A stretch of 64,000 nucleotides of DNA from Distichodus sexfasciatus (GCA_032718565.1 JAVGVS010000410.1:241001-305000), one strand, 5' to 3'. Positions 36,315 to 49,000 are shown, numbered from the stretch's first letter. Numbers and translations are program-made. Notes: generated from the letters alone by a model not told the origin.

Positions 36315-36321
36315 GATTGTC
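36315..36321 (-). promoter_or_regulatory. miR-219 seed match (7mer-m8) in sox6 3' UTR
   Basis: GATTGTC on plus matches miR-219-5p positions 2-8, directly adjacent to a miR-499 match at 36322-36328. Confidence 0.45.
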
Positions 36322-36328
36322 TAAGACT
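36322..36328 (-). promoter_or_regulatory. miR-499 seed match (7mer-m8) in sox6 3' UTR
   Basis: TAAGACT on plus (AGTCTTA in sense). It abuts a miR-219 seed match at 36315-36321, so the two sites are contiguous. Confidence 0.55.
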
Positions 36329-36347
36329 CATGTAGTCTCTCTGTCCC

Positions 36348-36355
36348 TTAAGACT
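36348..36355 (-). promoter_or_regulatory. miR-499 seed match (8mer) in sox6 3' UTR
   Basis: TTAAGACT on plus equals AGTCTTAA in sox6 sense, a full 8mer for miR-499-5p, 19 bases from the 36322-36328 site, within the spacing where paired microRNA sites often cooperate. Confidence 0.7.
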
Positions 36356-36424
36356 TTCAAATTTAAGATTACTAAAAGGAAGCTTATGAAATGTTTGGCA
36401 CGTCTGAATTCGAAAAAATGAAAT

Positions 36425-36486
36425 GATAATAGTAATAATAATAATAATAACAATAATAGTAATAATAATAATGATGATGATGATAA
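36425..36486. repeat. (ATA)n(ATG)n microsatellite
   Basis: AAT/ATA units followed by ATG units, 3' UTR region of sox6. Confidence 0.9.
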
Positions 36487-36652
36487 GGGGATTTTGTGAC
36501 TTGCTTGAACAAATTTCAACTGAACTTTTTGCTGTCTTTCTCGCTTTAAATAGTTCAAATCAAAAACATTCACAAGCTGTTGGCTGGCACAACATACCTG
36601 AGAGAAATATAGAACCCCTTAAAAACAGTAATGTAAGCTTTTAAAAAACCAA

Positions 36653-36684
36653 AACAAACAAACAAACAAACAAACAAACAAAAA
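36653..36684. repeat. (AAAC)n microsatellite
   Basis: Seven or so AAAC units in the sox6 3' UTR. Confidence 0.9.
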
Positions 36685-36705
36685 AGTGTATCCATAAGAA
36701 AAATG

Positions 36706-36712
36706 TAAGACT
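36706..36712 (-). promoter_or_regulatory. miR-499 seed match (7mer-m8) in sox6 3' UTR
   Basis: TAAGACT on plus gives AGTCTTA in the mRNA, pairing with miR-499-5p positions 2-8. The base opposite position 1 is not A, so it is a 7mer-m8 site. It is the first of the cluster after the stop codon. Confidence 0.6.
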
Positions 36713-37112
36713 GTGAGAGATATAAGTTTATATCAAATGTTTTCCATGTTCAAGTCCTTTCCTCCCTAACTTTACAGGCAATAACCCCGGTTTTGTTTTA
36801 AAACGATCAAAAAACAAAAGATAAAATAAGATTTCTGTTTTTAAAAAAGCAAAAATGAAAATCGAAAACACAATCAAACTGCTTCACACAAACGTTTAAG
36901 ACCAAATAGCTGTTTAGAATCTGTGGGAGCCACCACATGTGCATGCAGGCTCCTGAAAGGATATAATTATCAGAAACGAGTTTTCTCTCTTTCTCCTGTT
37001 TCTTCTCCTTTAGCTTCTCCTTCCTCAAGGAAAAGATCTCCAGGTTCTCTTGTCTAAGGGATGGGCTAGGTGGGGTTGGGGTTGGGGGGGGGGGATTGCG
37101 CCCAGAGAAGCC

Positions 37113-37422
37113 TCAGTTTGCGCTGACGGCCTCCTGCGTCTCGTTCTCGCTGCTGTAGTCTGATTTGGGCTCGTCCTCGAAGTCGTCGTACATGTCCATC
37201 TCGTCCTCTCCGTTGACCGGGTCGCCGGTCACCATGGCGCCAGGCTCCATCTTCATGCCGAAGGTGCTCTGGATAACGGGGATGGCCGGCTCGGGGCTGG
37301 CCGAGTTGCTGGAGCAGTCCGAGGTCATGTGAGGCGAGGGCGTGGTGGTTGCCATGGTTATGGCGCCAGGGTAGACCACGCCCGCGCTGGTGGTGATGGG
37401 GAGCTGAGTCTGTGGCTGCTGC
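37113..37422 (-). CDS. sox6: sox6 terminal coding exon, acidic C-terminus and stop
   Basis: 310 bases ending in TGA at 37115-37113. The acceptor is TTTCTCAG|GCAGCAGCC. After completing a Gly it encodes QQPQTQLPITTSAGVVYPGA, then ITMATTTPSPHMTSDCSS, a Ser/Pro-rich stretch ending in PVIQSTFGMK, and an acidic tail (NGEDEMDMYDDFEDEPKSDY) closing with AVSAN. The tail is the diagnostic SOX6 C-terminus. The insertion MEPGAMVTGDPV differs from the mammalian GGSLAGNEMI region, consistent with a distant vertebrate such as a teleost. An overlapping open frame on the same strand that runs through the acceptor is intronic read-through. Confidence 0.96.
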
Positions 37423-40400
37423 CTGAGAAAAGGAGAGAGAGAAAGAGAGAGAGAAGGAACGTGTGAGACGGAGAAAGAGAGGATTTACGGCAGCCGAGCG
37501 CCGTCCGAGACCTCGCCGCTCTGCTGCAATACGGCCCCGACACTTAAGAGGGCTTTGAGGGGAGGATGACAAGTTTATCGGCCGTCCAGGAAAACAATTA
37601 CAGTCGGAGGGAATTCGAGAACGGAAAGAACGCAGAGTAGCCGGCGCTAACGCCGACCTTTCTTTATTTCACTTAAAAAGAAAAAAAAAAAGAAAAATAA
37701 CGCTCCGATCGAAATCCCCGGGCCTTGCTGCTCACAGCCAGCGGCTCTGTCGAAAAGATCTCAGCTTAGTTACGACGCAGTGATTCGGGAATAATGGCGA
37801 AAAAACGCTCGTTTTTTGGCGTCGGAGCGACACGGGCAATTGCCGCCCGCCATCTTCGGCCGGCCTGATTGATACTCCAGCGCTCGTATTTCTCACCGGC
37901 CGAAGTGGGAACACCTGGAACAGTGGAGCAGGCTTCATTTCAACCCCCCCACCCCCCCACCTCCTGCACTGACCACGTTGTAAATTACAGAACCGAACAT
38001 CGCCTCCTCCTCCTCCTCCTCCACCTCCTCCTCTGACGACTACCTCCCAGCTCTCATCACCTTCATGCTTAACTTTAATATGACACCATTGTCTCGACAT
38101 GACACATCGTTACTGTTAAACAACTGAACGAGAATGCTGCTTCCAAATCCGGCTTTAGGGTGGACGTTGAACAGGAGAGAACAGGGTGTAAGGTAATCGC
38201 TCTGTATACCACAAAAAGGGCAGGTTTTTCTAGCTTAAAAAGGCTGCTGATTAAAATTAAAACGCTGTTCAAAGAGCTACCACCCGCATATTACTCCAAT
38301 CACACTGACTAGGGAGGGGTGACCGGCACGGGCAAGAGACGGCAAATCAAACAGCTTTTTACGAATGGCCGAAGGCACTACGATGGCACCAAAGCACGAT
38401 GACCAAATACCAAAACCAATGCTTAAAATATTCTATTAAATAATATATAGTTTGGATACATGCATACAATGAAATAGATTTGAAAAGTCTCCTTTTTAGC
38501 TTCATTTAGGAGTAAGAACTAATCCATGTAATCATTCATAATTAATTCTTAAAATAATTCAATTTTCTCATTTCTTGTTAGTTATTTATGTACGTTCCTC
38601 ACGTCATTATGGAAAAGCTCTTACAGTGGATTAGTTAAATTAGATTTATTTATTTATGTCTTACAAACATTTAAATTAATTAAAATATTAAACAATCATT
38701 TGTTTTTACATCTATTTTTTAAAGATTTATTGTATGTTTTACGCATGTTTTTCTTTGTCTATTTTAAAGCAACTAAATGATTAATTCGTCAACATTTCTT
38801 CTCATTAAAGGACTATCAAAATAATCATTATTTGCAGCCCTAGTTTAATTGATTTAAAATATCAATATGATAAATAACTGAATATGCACATAGTGGCTAC
38901 ACAGACCGTCTGTGATTACAAGAATGTAATAAAATTCTGTCCAGCCTTGATCCAAGCATCATTTCAGCTAATTCTTAGATTTTTTTTATTCTAATAAACG
39001 GACGTATTAATGTATAATTGCAGATAGTCATTCTAGGGCGACTTTTTGAGCATGCGCTAGCCATTTCCGAGTTAGTAACGCAGCCCTCTTGAGGAGGCTG
39101 GGAGTTGTGAGGTGACCCGGCTGTGGGTCAGCATCACTGCGCACCTACCCCACGGTGAAGAACTGCCGCATCTCCTGCCTCCGCGTGCGCATCAACTGCT
39201 TGTACTCGCCTATGCGCAGCTTCTTGCCGTCGATGATGCAGGTGCGCTTGGGCCGCGGCTTGTACTTGTAGTTGGGGTACTTCTCCAGGTGGATCTTGCT
39301 GAGACGGGCCTGCTCCTCGTAGTAGGGCTGCTTCTCCTGGTTCGACATGGACTTCCAGCGAGAGCCTGATAACGGAGAGAGGGAGCGCTCAGTCGACATT
39401 CGAGTCAAGTCCAGCAAACAGCTCATATCGCCTCTACAATTCAGCTGTGTAGCAAACGCAAATTTAAAGGAGTGACGACGGCCAATGGGATGTAATAATA
39501 TATAAATCTATACAGATTCAGTGATCAACAAGCACATAACGTCAATCCAAAATGAAGCGCGAAAAGACTCCATTAGCTGGTTTCACCACAACTTATATTA
39601 AGAGTCATAACACAGGCTACCATGAGGAATTCAAATGTTAAATGAGATTTTATTCGCTTTCGTGATTTGATTTTAGAGACGGCACCGATCCGATATGTGG
39701 ATTGGATATTGGTCCGGTAACGATTTAAATTGCTGGATCGGGTATCGGTGGCATCTGTGGAGCCAGTCTGTAAATGCACGCATGCTTTATTCGTTATGTA
39801 ACAGAAAGCAAATCACACCATTATACTGTTTAATTTCCTTAACACCGGCTCTCGCTCGTAGTCTTTCTGTTCCTGATCGTTTTGGTGCAGCAGGACTAGG
39901 GACCGTCACAAAATTACACAACTGTGTTTAAACGATTCATTTTTGAGATGTTAGTTTAATAATAAATAATTTAGCGTTTACATATGGGTGTGTAATTATT
40001 ACATTGTTTTAGTCTGGAAAACAGTATTTAAGTCAATTGTTATCTTAAGCAGAACAAAATATGTGACCCGATCTGCTGTAATGACTCGGAAGTTGGCGTT
40101 CTATTTATTTAGATACGGGCCGATTATGTTGGAAAACATCAAAAATATTGATTGTCCTGTTTTGGTCTTATATGAAAGAAAAGGTCTTCAAAATTAATCT
40201 GGTCTCCAAAAAAGAAAAATCGATATTTTTGATGTTTTTCAACATAATCGGCCCGTGTCTAAATAAACAGAACGCCGAACGCCGACTTCCGACTCATTAC
40301 GGCAGATCGGGTCACATATGTATTCAGACAATTTTTAAGGCATTATTTTCCGCTGAATTTTTTGCTGCTAAATTATTTTCTGCTGAATTTATAGAACGTC

Positions 40401-42253
40401 ATATTGTGACGACACTTGTCATTTACAGCCCTGGTTGCCACGTGGTAGGACGCTTACTACAAACCATGAGATTGTCTTTTCAAGTCAACTTTATCCTACT
40501 AACACAATTAGGCTTTCTTATAGTTGCTTGGGTTGAGTTTCTTATAAATGACATAAATGTAAAGGTCAGTGCATTCATAAATGACCAAATACGAAAGTGA
40601 CAACATTTTCCCTAAGCAAATTGGTCTGCTTGACTGGCGTATTCGCTTTCGCTCTGAGTCTGTGCTGACGTCAAACGATTGTGCCGAACTGTTCCCGAGC
40701 TTGCTGCTCTGACGGCCTGCCTTGTGCTGCATTAGCGGAAACAACCGGCCAGTAAATATCTCCAGCCTTCAGTGTGTCCAGGCTGACGGGACTTTTAGTA
40801 GGCCGTGATCTATTGACTCGCAGCACTGTGGGACGAGACCCATTTAGCCCCGTCATTTTTCATGACAAACACTGGGCCGCGTGACGGCTCCTAAATCCAT
40901 CTGAGCGAGCCGCTCTAACAGCGCCGCTCCACCGACCCCGCGTTGACGTGGATTAGGGCTGTGCTGGGGTCAGTTATTACCACAACAGGCTGTAAAGAGT
41001 ACTACTACATGTGGCTACCAGTATGCTATTATCATAATACCTAATGGCATAATAGTTGATGCTAAAATGGCTAATGTTAGCTCTTATTTATTGTTAAAAA
41101 AATTGTTTTGTTCGGTTCGGTTCGTTTCATGGTTTTGACGCCCCAAAAAAGCGCATTTTGATGAAAATGGGTTAGCACTTTGTTTTTACTCTGGTCCGTT
41201 CCCTGAATAGAGCTTAAGTTAGGCCAGATCTAAATCTCGTTCCTGCTTTCTCTGTAAACAGTTCCTGTAATTAAGCTCAATCTCCATCTTACTCACTGAA
41301 TTGTTTCAGGCCCTTGTTTCTGGCAATCGCTTCACTGACCTCAACAATGTTTTGTTCTCTGGCGAAAGACGGTCAGTTTTTTCTTGTTACCAAATTTACG
41401 GTAGATTTGCCAGATCACGCTAGATCATTTTTACACTTGACGAATTCTGTATTGCTGTATTAAGCGTATACATCTAGCCGAGATATCAAAGCATTTCCAA
41501 AGCGAGAGGACATAAACTTAACGGCCCTTTTCATGTTCATATACTTAATACTAGACAAAGCCTTCATTATGCTCTTAACAGTCATTCGCGCCACGGTAGG
41601 TGTCTCGGGAGCCCTTCCAAAGGACAGCAAAGTCGTTCAAGGATGCCGAGCGGCCCTTTGAACGACTGTGCTAACAAGACTTTCGACTCAAAACGATCCA
41701 ATACAAGCAAAGGCGCTTTTCTTTCACGAGCTTTCCGAGCCCCGTCTATAGCGTCTCCCTGGAACACGCTGTAAAGCCCCGCGTTAGAGTTCAGTTATTC
41801 TTAAGGAACATGGCTTCATCCAAAACGAACACTGGCAGCCGATACAGACGTAGCCCCGGCTGCCGATTGATTTTAGGGTCTTTTATTTTGCGGACTTACC
41901 CAGGATTTTGCTGATGTTGGAGTTGTGCATGTCTGGGAAGGCCTGCAGGATTTTGCGCCGCTCGTCTTTAGCCCACACCATGAAGGCGTTCATGGGCCGT
42001 TTGATGTGAGGCTCGTTGGGGTTCCTTCCCCGGGATTCCCTGAAGACCCGGGCCTCGGTGGTGCTGGCGCCTCCTGTTGGCCAACAATAATACTGCTGTG
42101 GTTTATCTGCAGAGCCATTCAGGGCCTTACTCCCTGGAAACACCGTGGCAAGAAGAAGGAGAGAGCGAGTGCAAACCATTAATCAACTAAGCAGGGCACA
42201 AGGGCCATCAGCACATCACTGTGACTGGAAACGGACCAAAGACCGGCCTCGGC

Positions 42254-42285
<32 letters not shown>

Positions 42286-45200
42286 TATTCCACCTCTCGT
42301 CTAAACAAAGCCACGGTCAGGAGGATAGAACAAGGAGGCTTCGTGGGTTGGGAAACGCTGAAACAAATCCAGAAGAAGAGCACTTTGACTCGTAAGGAGC
42401 TATTGCTAGGAGGTCAACGATTATCCACAATCAAACTTAAATTCAATAAACACAAAACGTTTTACATCATTCTTCAACATTTTTCCTTCTTTATGCCACA
42501 TTTAACCCTCATTTGCTCATTTTGGGGGAGGTGTTGGATAGTTGGTAAGATATCAAAGGACAAAGCAGGGGATTGTATGGTGAAATCCAACTCGTGAGAA
42601 CTACCACCACTGGACCCCTGAACTAGAGTCTTAACTCAGACTCGCTCCAGTGAGACGGTTCCCGTAATTAGAAAATGAAAGCCGCTGTGGAGAAGAGCAT
42701 CTGCTAAATGCCACAAATGTACAAGTTATAAACTTGTAAACGCATTACATGCTTGTATGTCTAAGGGCTGAAAAGTCTCGGCGAAATAAACTCGGGCGAT
42801 CAGCCGCTCAATCAGGCCGCCCTCAATCAGCCTCGCCGGCCTCGTCGCTCCCACGGCTCACTCGCGGCGACGCGAAAGCGTTTTCTGCTTGCGCGCGAAT
42901 TTTGCTTCCTTTTATATGTAAGATGTGAAAGAATTAAATAAAAGCCGTATGAATATTTCAACAAACAAAAACATGTTGATAAACAAGGCCTGAAAAATAA
43001 AACAAACCAAAAAAGGCCTTTCCATATGCTACGATACATCTTTAATGATCCAAAAAGTGGAAAAGAAGGCTCGGAATGAGCCATGAATATTTCATCGCCC
43101 ACATGTGATGCGAAATTCATTAGGAGCGCGCATCTTGCGCGTCTTGGCACGCGCTACCTGGTCCGATTTTTCTATTCTTACCCCCGCTGGATAAACAAAC
43201 TAAAACCTCGTAATGAGCTATGGAGCTTGGCACGCTGGAGATGTGGAAGTGTAACAGTCAAGTCTACTCGGAGAGCGGGGGCGCTGGTAAAACAAGTAGT
43301 ACGAGGAGGGGCAACCAAAGAGGCCGTAGAGAATCTGGCTTTTATCTAAGACTCGTCCCTTGCATGGTGCGTGTACACACTGACACACACACACACACGG
43401 CAGTAGTGAGGAGGCTGGGCTTTGGGCTCTGAGAAGCCAGCAGGAGGCTCTATTCCCCAGGCCCTTTTAAAGCTCGTAGCTGAACCCTCAGGAGACTCTT
43501 CCGCTAGCTTATGTTTACTATTCAAATCCACTTTCAGGGTCTGGTACATGGGTTCATTTTATCTGACCGACCAGAAGAATTTACCTCCCCGCTCGGTCAG
43601 AGTACATCAGGCAGGACTCTTGGGGGTTTAGTGCAGCAACACTGATGCGGCTGCTATGATTTCAGAATTACTAGAAAATTAGAAGCTCTGGCTAGCAGGG
43701 TTTTAACTGGTGACCACCTTAAGGACCCCAACTGAGGTCAGTAGCTTCAGAAAATCTACAAGCTGGTTTCAGTTCCAAGCTAGCTTGACAAACCAGCTTA
43801 AACAGTGTCTTGGAAATCTTTAGGTTGGTTTTAGTGGCTTATGTTCCAGGAACCTTCATGCTAGTTTCAGTGCCAGACCTGCTTAGCAAGCCAACTTAAG
43901 CTGTGTTTTGTAAAAGTACAAGTGAGTTTTAGAACCGAATCTACTTTCAAACCAACCTAAGCGGTAAAGCTGTTCAGGGGTGCGTTTTTTCAAAAGCATA
44001 GTTGCTAACATATTGCTAACCACGTTAGCAACACTATGTTAGTTGATAATATACACTATGTAAGTTGCTAACGTAGCTTTTGGGAAACGCACCTCAGGCT
44101 AGTTTTAGTTCCTTAGTTCAGCTTAATCTATGTTTTGGAGATGTTAAGGCTAGTTTTAGTTCCAAACCAGCTTGCCAAACTATCTTGCACTGTGTTTTAG
44201 AAATTCTTGAGGCTGGTTTTAGTGCCAAACCAGCCTGGCTAACCAGCTTAAGCAACCTTTAAAAGCACTATGCATCTTGAAACCTGTTTAAAAAGCTCTG
44301 CTGGTCTACACTGTTATTTCAGCGAACCAGGCTCTTCTGCATCTACTCCTCTCCCCACGCTCCCTCTCCCGTGATCCTCCCTCATTAGTCACGGCCAGGA
44401 GCGGTGCTGAGCCGACCCCTTACATTTGTCCGCTCCGAAACTACATCTCGCAAACAGGCTCTGGCTCGGTAGCGCAACAGACACTACAACTAACCGCCTC
44501 GCAGGAACACCAGCGACGACAAGTACGACGACGACAACAACAACAACGACGACAACGGGGGAAATAAAAAGCCCCCCGGGTTCCCCGTCTCCAGCATCCC
44601 TTACATCGGGAGGGAACCCTGTCGGAGGCGGTCGCAGCGGGGATAATACACTAGCTCCCCCACAGTACATTAATTTCATTTAGCAGGCGCTCACGGGCGC
44701 GGGATAAATTGATATCACTTTGTTTGCTTTTGACAGCCATGTTTATTGTGCAATGAAATGTAGTGTGGCGAGGGGCTGACAGTATCCATCAACGCGGGGC
44801 AATCTGCTGACTGCCGGGGCCAGATGAAGGCATTCATTACCCCCGCCAAGCCAGCGTGCCCCCCTCTCTCTCGCTCTCTCTCTCTCTCCCTCCCTCCATC
44901 CCTCCGAGCGCCGGCTCTTTCAGCATCTTAGCTGCGGGAGGGGGAGAGAGAGAGCGAGTGCCCGTAATTTATGAGGTTCCCGGCCAATGCCATTACTTTA
45001 CCGCTGACACTGATTCAGCAATTTATATACTGGCATGCATGTTGATACGGGCAGAGGTGAACGGCTTATGAGGCGAGCGTGACGACGCGGACCTCCGTTC
45101 TCCGGGAGAGAAAACGGTGCCGTTTCGGAGGGGCATGGAGGGAGGATGGTGCGGGGGCTCGTCTGGGGGTCGGGTGGGTTTTCCGGGGTGAGTTCTGGGC

Positions 45201-45986
45201 TCCGTGGTGCACGCAGTAGCAACCAGATTCACGCCCTGTGCTTAGAGAGAGAGAGAGTGTGTGTGTGTGTGTGTTTGTCCCTCACTGATGCCTGTTTTCT
45301 GCAGGGACCGCAGGAATGGGATCCCGCAGAGACTGGTTCTGCAAACGACCAGTCCATGAAAAAAGGAGTTGACTGAGTTAGTGTGTGTGGCATTCTCACG
45401 GGGCCCCCAATGTCCCCCATTCTGTGCAATGGGTGGTCCCAGACGCCCCGAAAGTATTCGCCTCGCGCCGCCACCCTCGCGATCGCGCCTTAATCAGAAG
45501 CAGCTCTTAATCAGACTAGCAGGCAGTCGGCTCCGACCTGTGTGTTTTTCCCAGTCATCCTCTGTTTTTTTTTTTCCTTCTCTGTCCCCCCCCCCTTTTG
45601 AGTTGTTGTTTAATAAAAGAGGAGCGGCGCACCTCTGACATTTTACAAATTAGCATTAATTGATTTTTTTCTCCCCGCCAGACATTTTAAAGAATTACCT
45701 AGTTAGGTGTGTGATTGTGTAAATAAATACAGATGTTTAGGGATGCCACGGGGGAGAACCCCTGGGGTGAGCGGGGGAGCCGAAGCGAGGCGGGGGGTGG
45801 GGGGACGCGGGGGGCTTTTAATAGGCTTTAGTGGGATTTACGGTGCCTCGTGCCGCAAGCAGGAAAAAGATACGAGAATCCCCTCACAGTCCCCCCCCAC
45901 CATCTCGCCCGTCGGCTCAGGTGAGCGGCGGGGACGGCGAATGGGTGAACTGTGGGAACGGGAAAAAAAGGGAGGGAGAAAGAAAG

Positions 45987-46023
<37 letters not shown>

Positions 46024-49000
46024 AGCCCATCAGGCTAGCACACCTGTCTGTAGCAAGCCCGGACCTGACAAAGCGCGGAACAGAGCCGACAGGCTCAACC
46101 TCACCGCTAAAGGCCGCGCTTTTGTTCCGAGGGCACACACGCTCAAACTTACACACACACACACACACATACACGGACTGTCACTGAAGAATCCGCTCCC
46201 AAGGCTTCGCACCGCTGAACGAGCAACAATCACGCAAACCTGCCGGGCCCCGACGCGCCGGATCCAATCAGGAGCGAGACGCCGTCTCCTTAAAGATATT
46301 TCAGCGCCCACAAAGGAGGCTCTCGGCTGGAAGGGAGGATCAGCAGATCAGGGCACAAGGCTCCAGCGCGTCTCATTCACACAGCCGCAGCTCATATTCT
46401 GCTAATTAAACCGTTACAAATTACATGCGATCTAAGCTCTAACACTTCAACATGCCAGTCGCTTCTTCTTCTTCTTCTTCTTCTTCCCCTTTCCTGCTGG
46501 ATGTTTGGAATTCTGTTGCATGTGAGTCGGAGTGCACGGGGGGACGAGAGCCCTGGCGTGTTGCGACTCGCTCGCTCCCGCTATTATTTCTGCCGCGACG
46601 CTCACCTTGGACGCCGGCGCGGTCTTCTGAAGTGGGGATGCGCTAAATTCCTTTTCTTGCCGCTTCTAGGGAATCAATATAATGAGACTTACACTCGCAC
46701 ACGTACTGTTGTCTCTAATCTAGTGCACAATAACATCGATTGGAGCGTGTTACACTTTATTTCACCTGTAGAATTCCCCACGGCTATCCTGAGATCGTCC
46801 TCTAAACAAAAACTCAAACGCGCTTCTGGTTCTCCCGCTTTATCATTCTAAACTTCTGCTGCAGGAATGCTGAATGTCAGGGCTTTTACCACAAGAAAAA
46901 AAAATCTCATGACCCAACTGTATTTTTTTCACACAGTGGGAAAGAACGTCGGCGTGAACTCAAAATAATTGCTTCGTAATAGCTCGGCGACGTCCTTTAG
47001 CTGCCACACTCCAAACAAATAAATAACTAAAACGGTAGGAGTCGAAGTTGGACCGTTTCCCTGTGTGTTATGAAGTTGCGCGACTACTTCCAACTTAACC
47101 AGTCGTTCCCCGTCTTGGCCGATACTGTCCCAAAAATTTGGCTCGGATTACGCCGGTTTCCTGCCCCGCGCGTTCCCCCAAACGCCCCTTTTGTTCTGCC
47201 AGGAGCTCGGGCTGATGAAGGCGGTAGGAACGGCCTCACGTCCCAACGTGAGCCGCCATATGTGAATGAACAAAGGGGCCCACGCTGAAGCCCATTGTGG
47301 TATTTGTTAATGTTTTTCATCTGAGCTTAAAAAGACCTAATGACTTTGCGGCCGGCCGATGCATGTGGCGGGCGGCTTTTCTCGTGAAATGAAGGAAATT
47401 CTATCTATTTCCATACCCTGGGCCCACTATTTTTCCAGCGTTCCCCCTCTCTCTCGCTCTCTCGTTAGAGTTTTTGGCAGCTGTTAATTTGGTCGCCTGC
47501 GTGCTTCGCAAATATTAGTTTAAGCAACCTAAAGCTTTCGGCGCGTTACGGCGACAACAGAGGGCCGCTTTACGCCCCCGGGGCCCGCCTCACAATGGCG
47601 GGCTTCTTTTCCGCGGGGGCCAGGCCTCGGCGCTCTGAAGCGGCCTGTTGTAACGGCCGGCGTGAAAATCCCTCAGTAATTTTCCTCTGCTTGGAAAAGC
47701 GCGGCTATACGAGCCCTGCCCCGGCCAGCGTTACGTCGCAGTGAAGTGGGTCGTCGTGGGAACCAACACGCTAGCTGGTTATCGGATGAATCACTTACGA
47801 GCCACAATGTGAGCCGTGAAGACGTCTGTCCAAAAAAGTGTTAGCAACACTTCTAAATAAGGCGGGTTAATAAACTAATAGTAATAACAATCCCCGGTTC
47901 CCTCTGCCCCTCCCCGTGCGGACTAAGTGTAACACACGCTGAGCTTACATTCCTTTAATTTCTCATAGTGGAGGACTGGAATTTGTTTGCCTGGGCGCAT
48001 CGTAAAGGTTCCAAACACACGGAGCCCAAAGTAAACAAACTTGCCGCTTTTTTGACACGTAAACAGATTTTAGTTTCTTTAAAAAAAGAGACTTTTTAAT
48101 GTGGGACGCCTCGCCTTCCAAAAGTTGCTTGCATCCCATCACTCGCTCGGGCGGGCGAGAGCCGGGCAGATGGACGAGACGCGCCAGTTAGCAATCCCTG
48201 CTCCAGATCCACCCTACGGCCCCCTGGGAACAGGACCAGTGCCTGCTGGGAACTCCCTGCTGAGAGATGCCCCACGATGCCCTTTCCATCACACCCTCAT
48301 CCACATTAAACACCGGCTTTTAGGCCCGAAGATTCTGGGATGCCTGGCGTGGCCCTAAAAATCTGTTCCCGACTCCATCCAAGGCCACAGAAGAAGAGTT
48401 CTCACAACCCCGTGACCGGAGACAGGAGGAGAGGACGGACCTGCCCTGCTCTGACTAATTAAGTCAAAAAATTCGCATAGAAAACAAATATGGGATTTGT
48501 CTTGACACTTAATTTAAACCTAAAGTACTGATTCGTGCCAAAATAATCACAGATAGAAGCAACACTTTTTCTGGTCTGTGCCAACATGATATTTCTGCGT
48601 TTAAGCATTAAATGAAGTACTTGTATCTAAATGAGGTGCATCAAATTGTTTGAAGAAGTTAACACTCTGAACATCACACTAATTGACAATAACCAAAATT
48701 ATTTTTGGTTATAATGGGAAAGGGAGAGATTAATTTGTGATTGTAAACACAGCACACAATGCACCACAATGGAATGTGACCTCTGCATTTGACCCATCCG
48801 TGAAGGAGAAGCGGACAGCACCCGGGGAGCAGTGTTTGGGGACGGTACCTCGCTCATGAGTACCTGTTAAAGATTCATGATTCGAACCAGCGACCTTCCA
48901 ATCTTGGGGCGAACTCCCTAACTACTACGCTGCTAACTGCTCCAAATGTATACTAATGTATAATGCATAATATAATATATATTGTTTTTACCTGAATCGG

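Larger units (their letters stand above)
30390..37112 (-). other. sox6: probable long 3' UTR of sox6
   Basis: About 6.7 kb left of the sox6 stop has no supportable coding sequence and carries clustered microRNA seed matches on the sox6 sense strand, ending near a candidate AATAAA at 30396-30401. Mammalian SOX6 has a 3' UTR of several kilobases, so the size is plausible. The proximal part (34.5-37.1 kb) is mixed composition with microsatellites and one MITE-like insert at 35.3-35.6 kb; the distal part (30.4-34 kb) is AT-rich. The true end is inferred. A shorter form could use an AATAAA at 36286-36291, but that would drop most microRNA sites. Confidence 0.55.
39366..41899 (-). other. sox6 intron splitting the HMG box (2534 bases)
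   Basis: Donor GTAAGTCC, acceptor CGTTATCAG, phase 1 after Leu of KIL. Holds family A copy 3 with its nested foldback element. Confidence 0.92.

Noticed and set aside
37066..37572. 168-residue open frame overlapping the last sox6 exon
   Set aside because: Same strand but a different frame from the true exon; a shadow frame.
42134..42179. Met upstream of the first HMG exon as a possible start
   Set aside because: Lies across a good acceptor (TTTCCAG) in intronic sequence. The exon joins in phase to the upstream exon.
43740..44290. Regular repeats resembling a CRISPR array
   Set aside because: Units are degenerate and contiguous with no unique spacers of constant length, in a vertebrate intron; a minisatellite.
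45707..46405. 232-residue open frame on plus
   Set aside because: Built on GA and CA microsatellites in a GC-rich intronic block; composition artefact without recognisable motifs.
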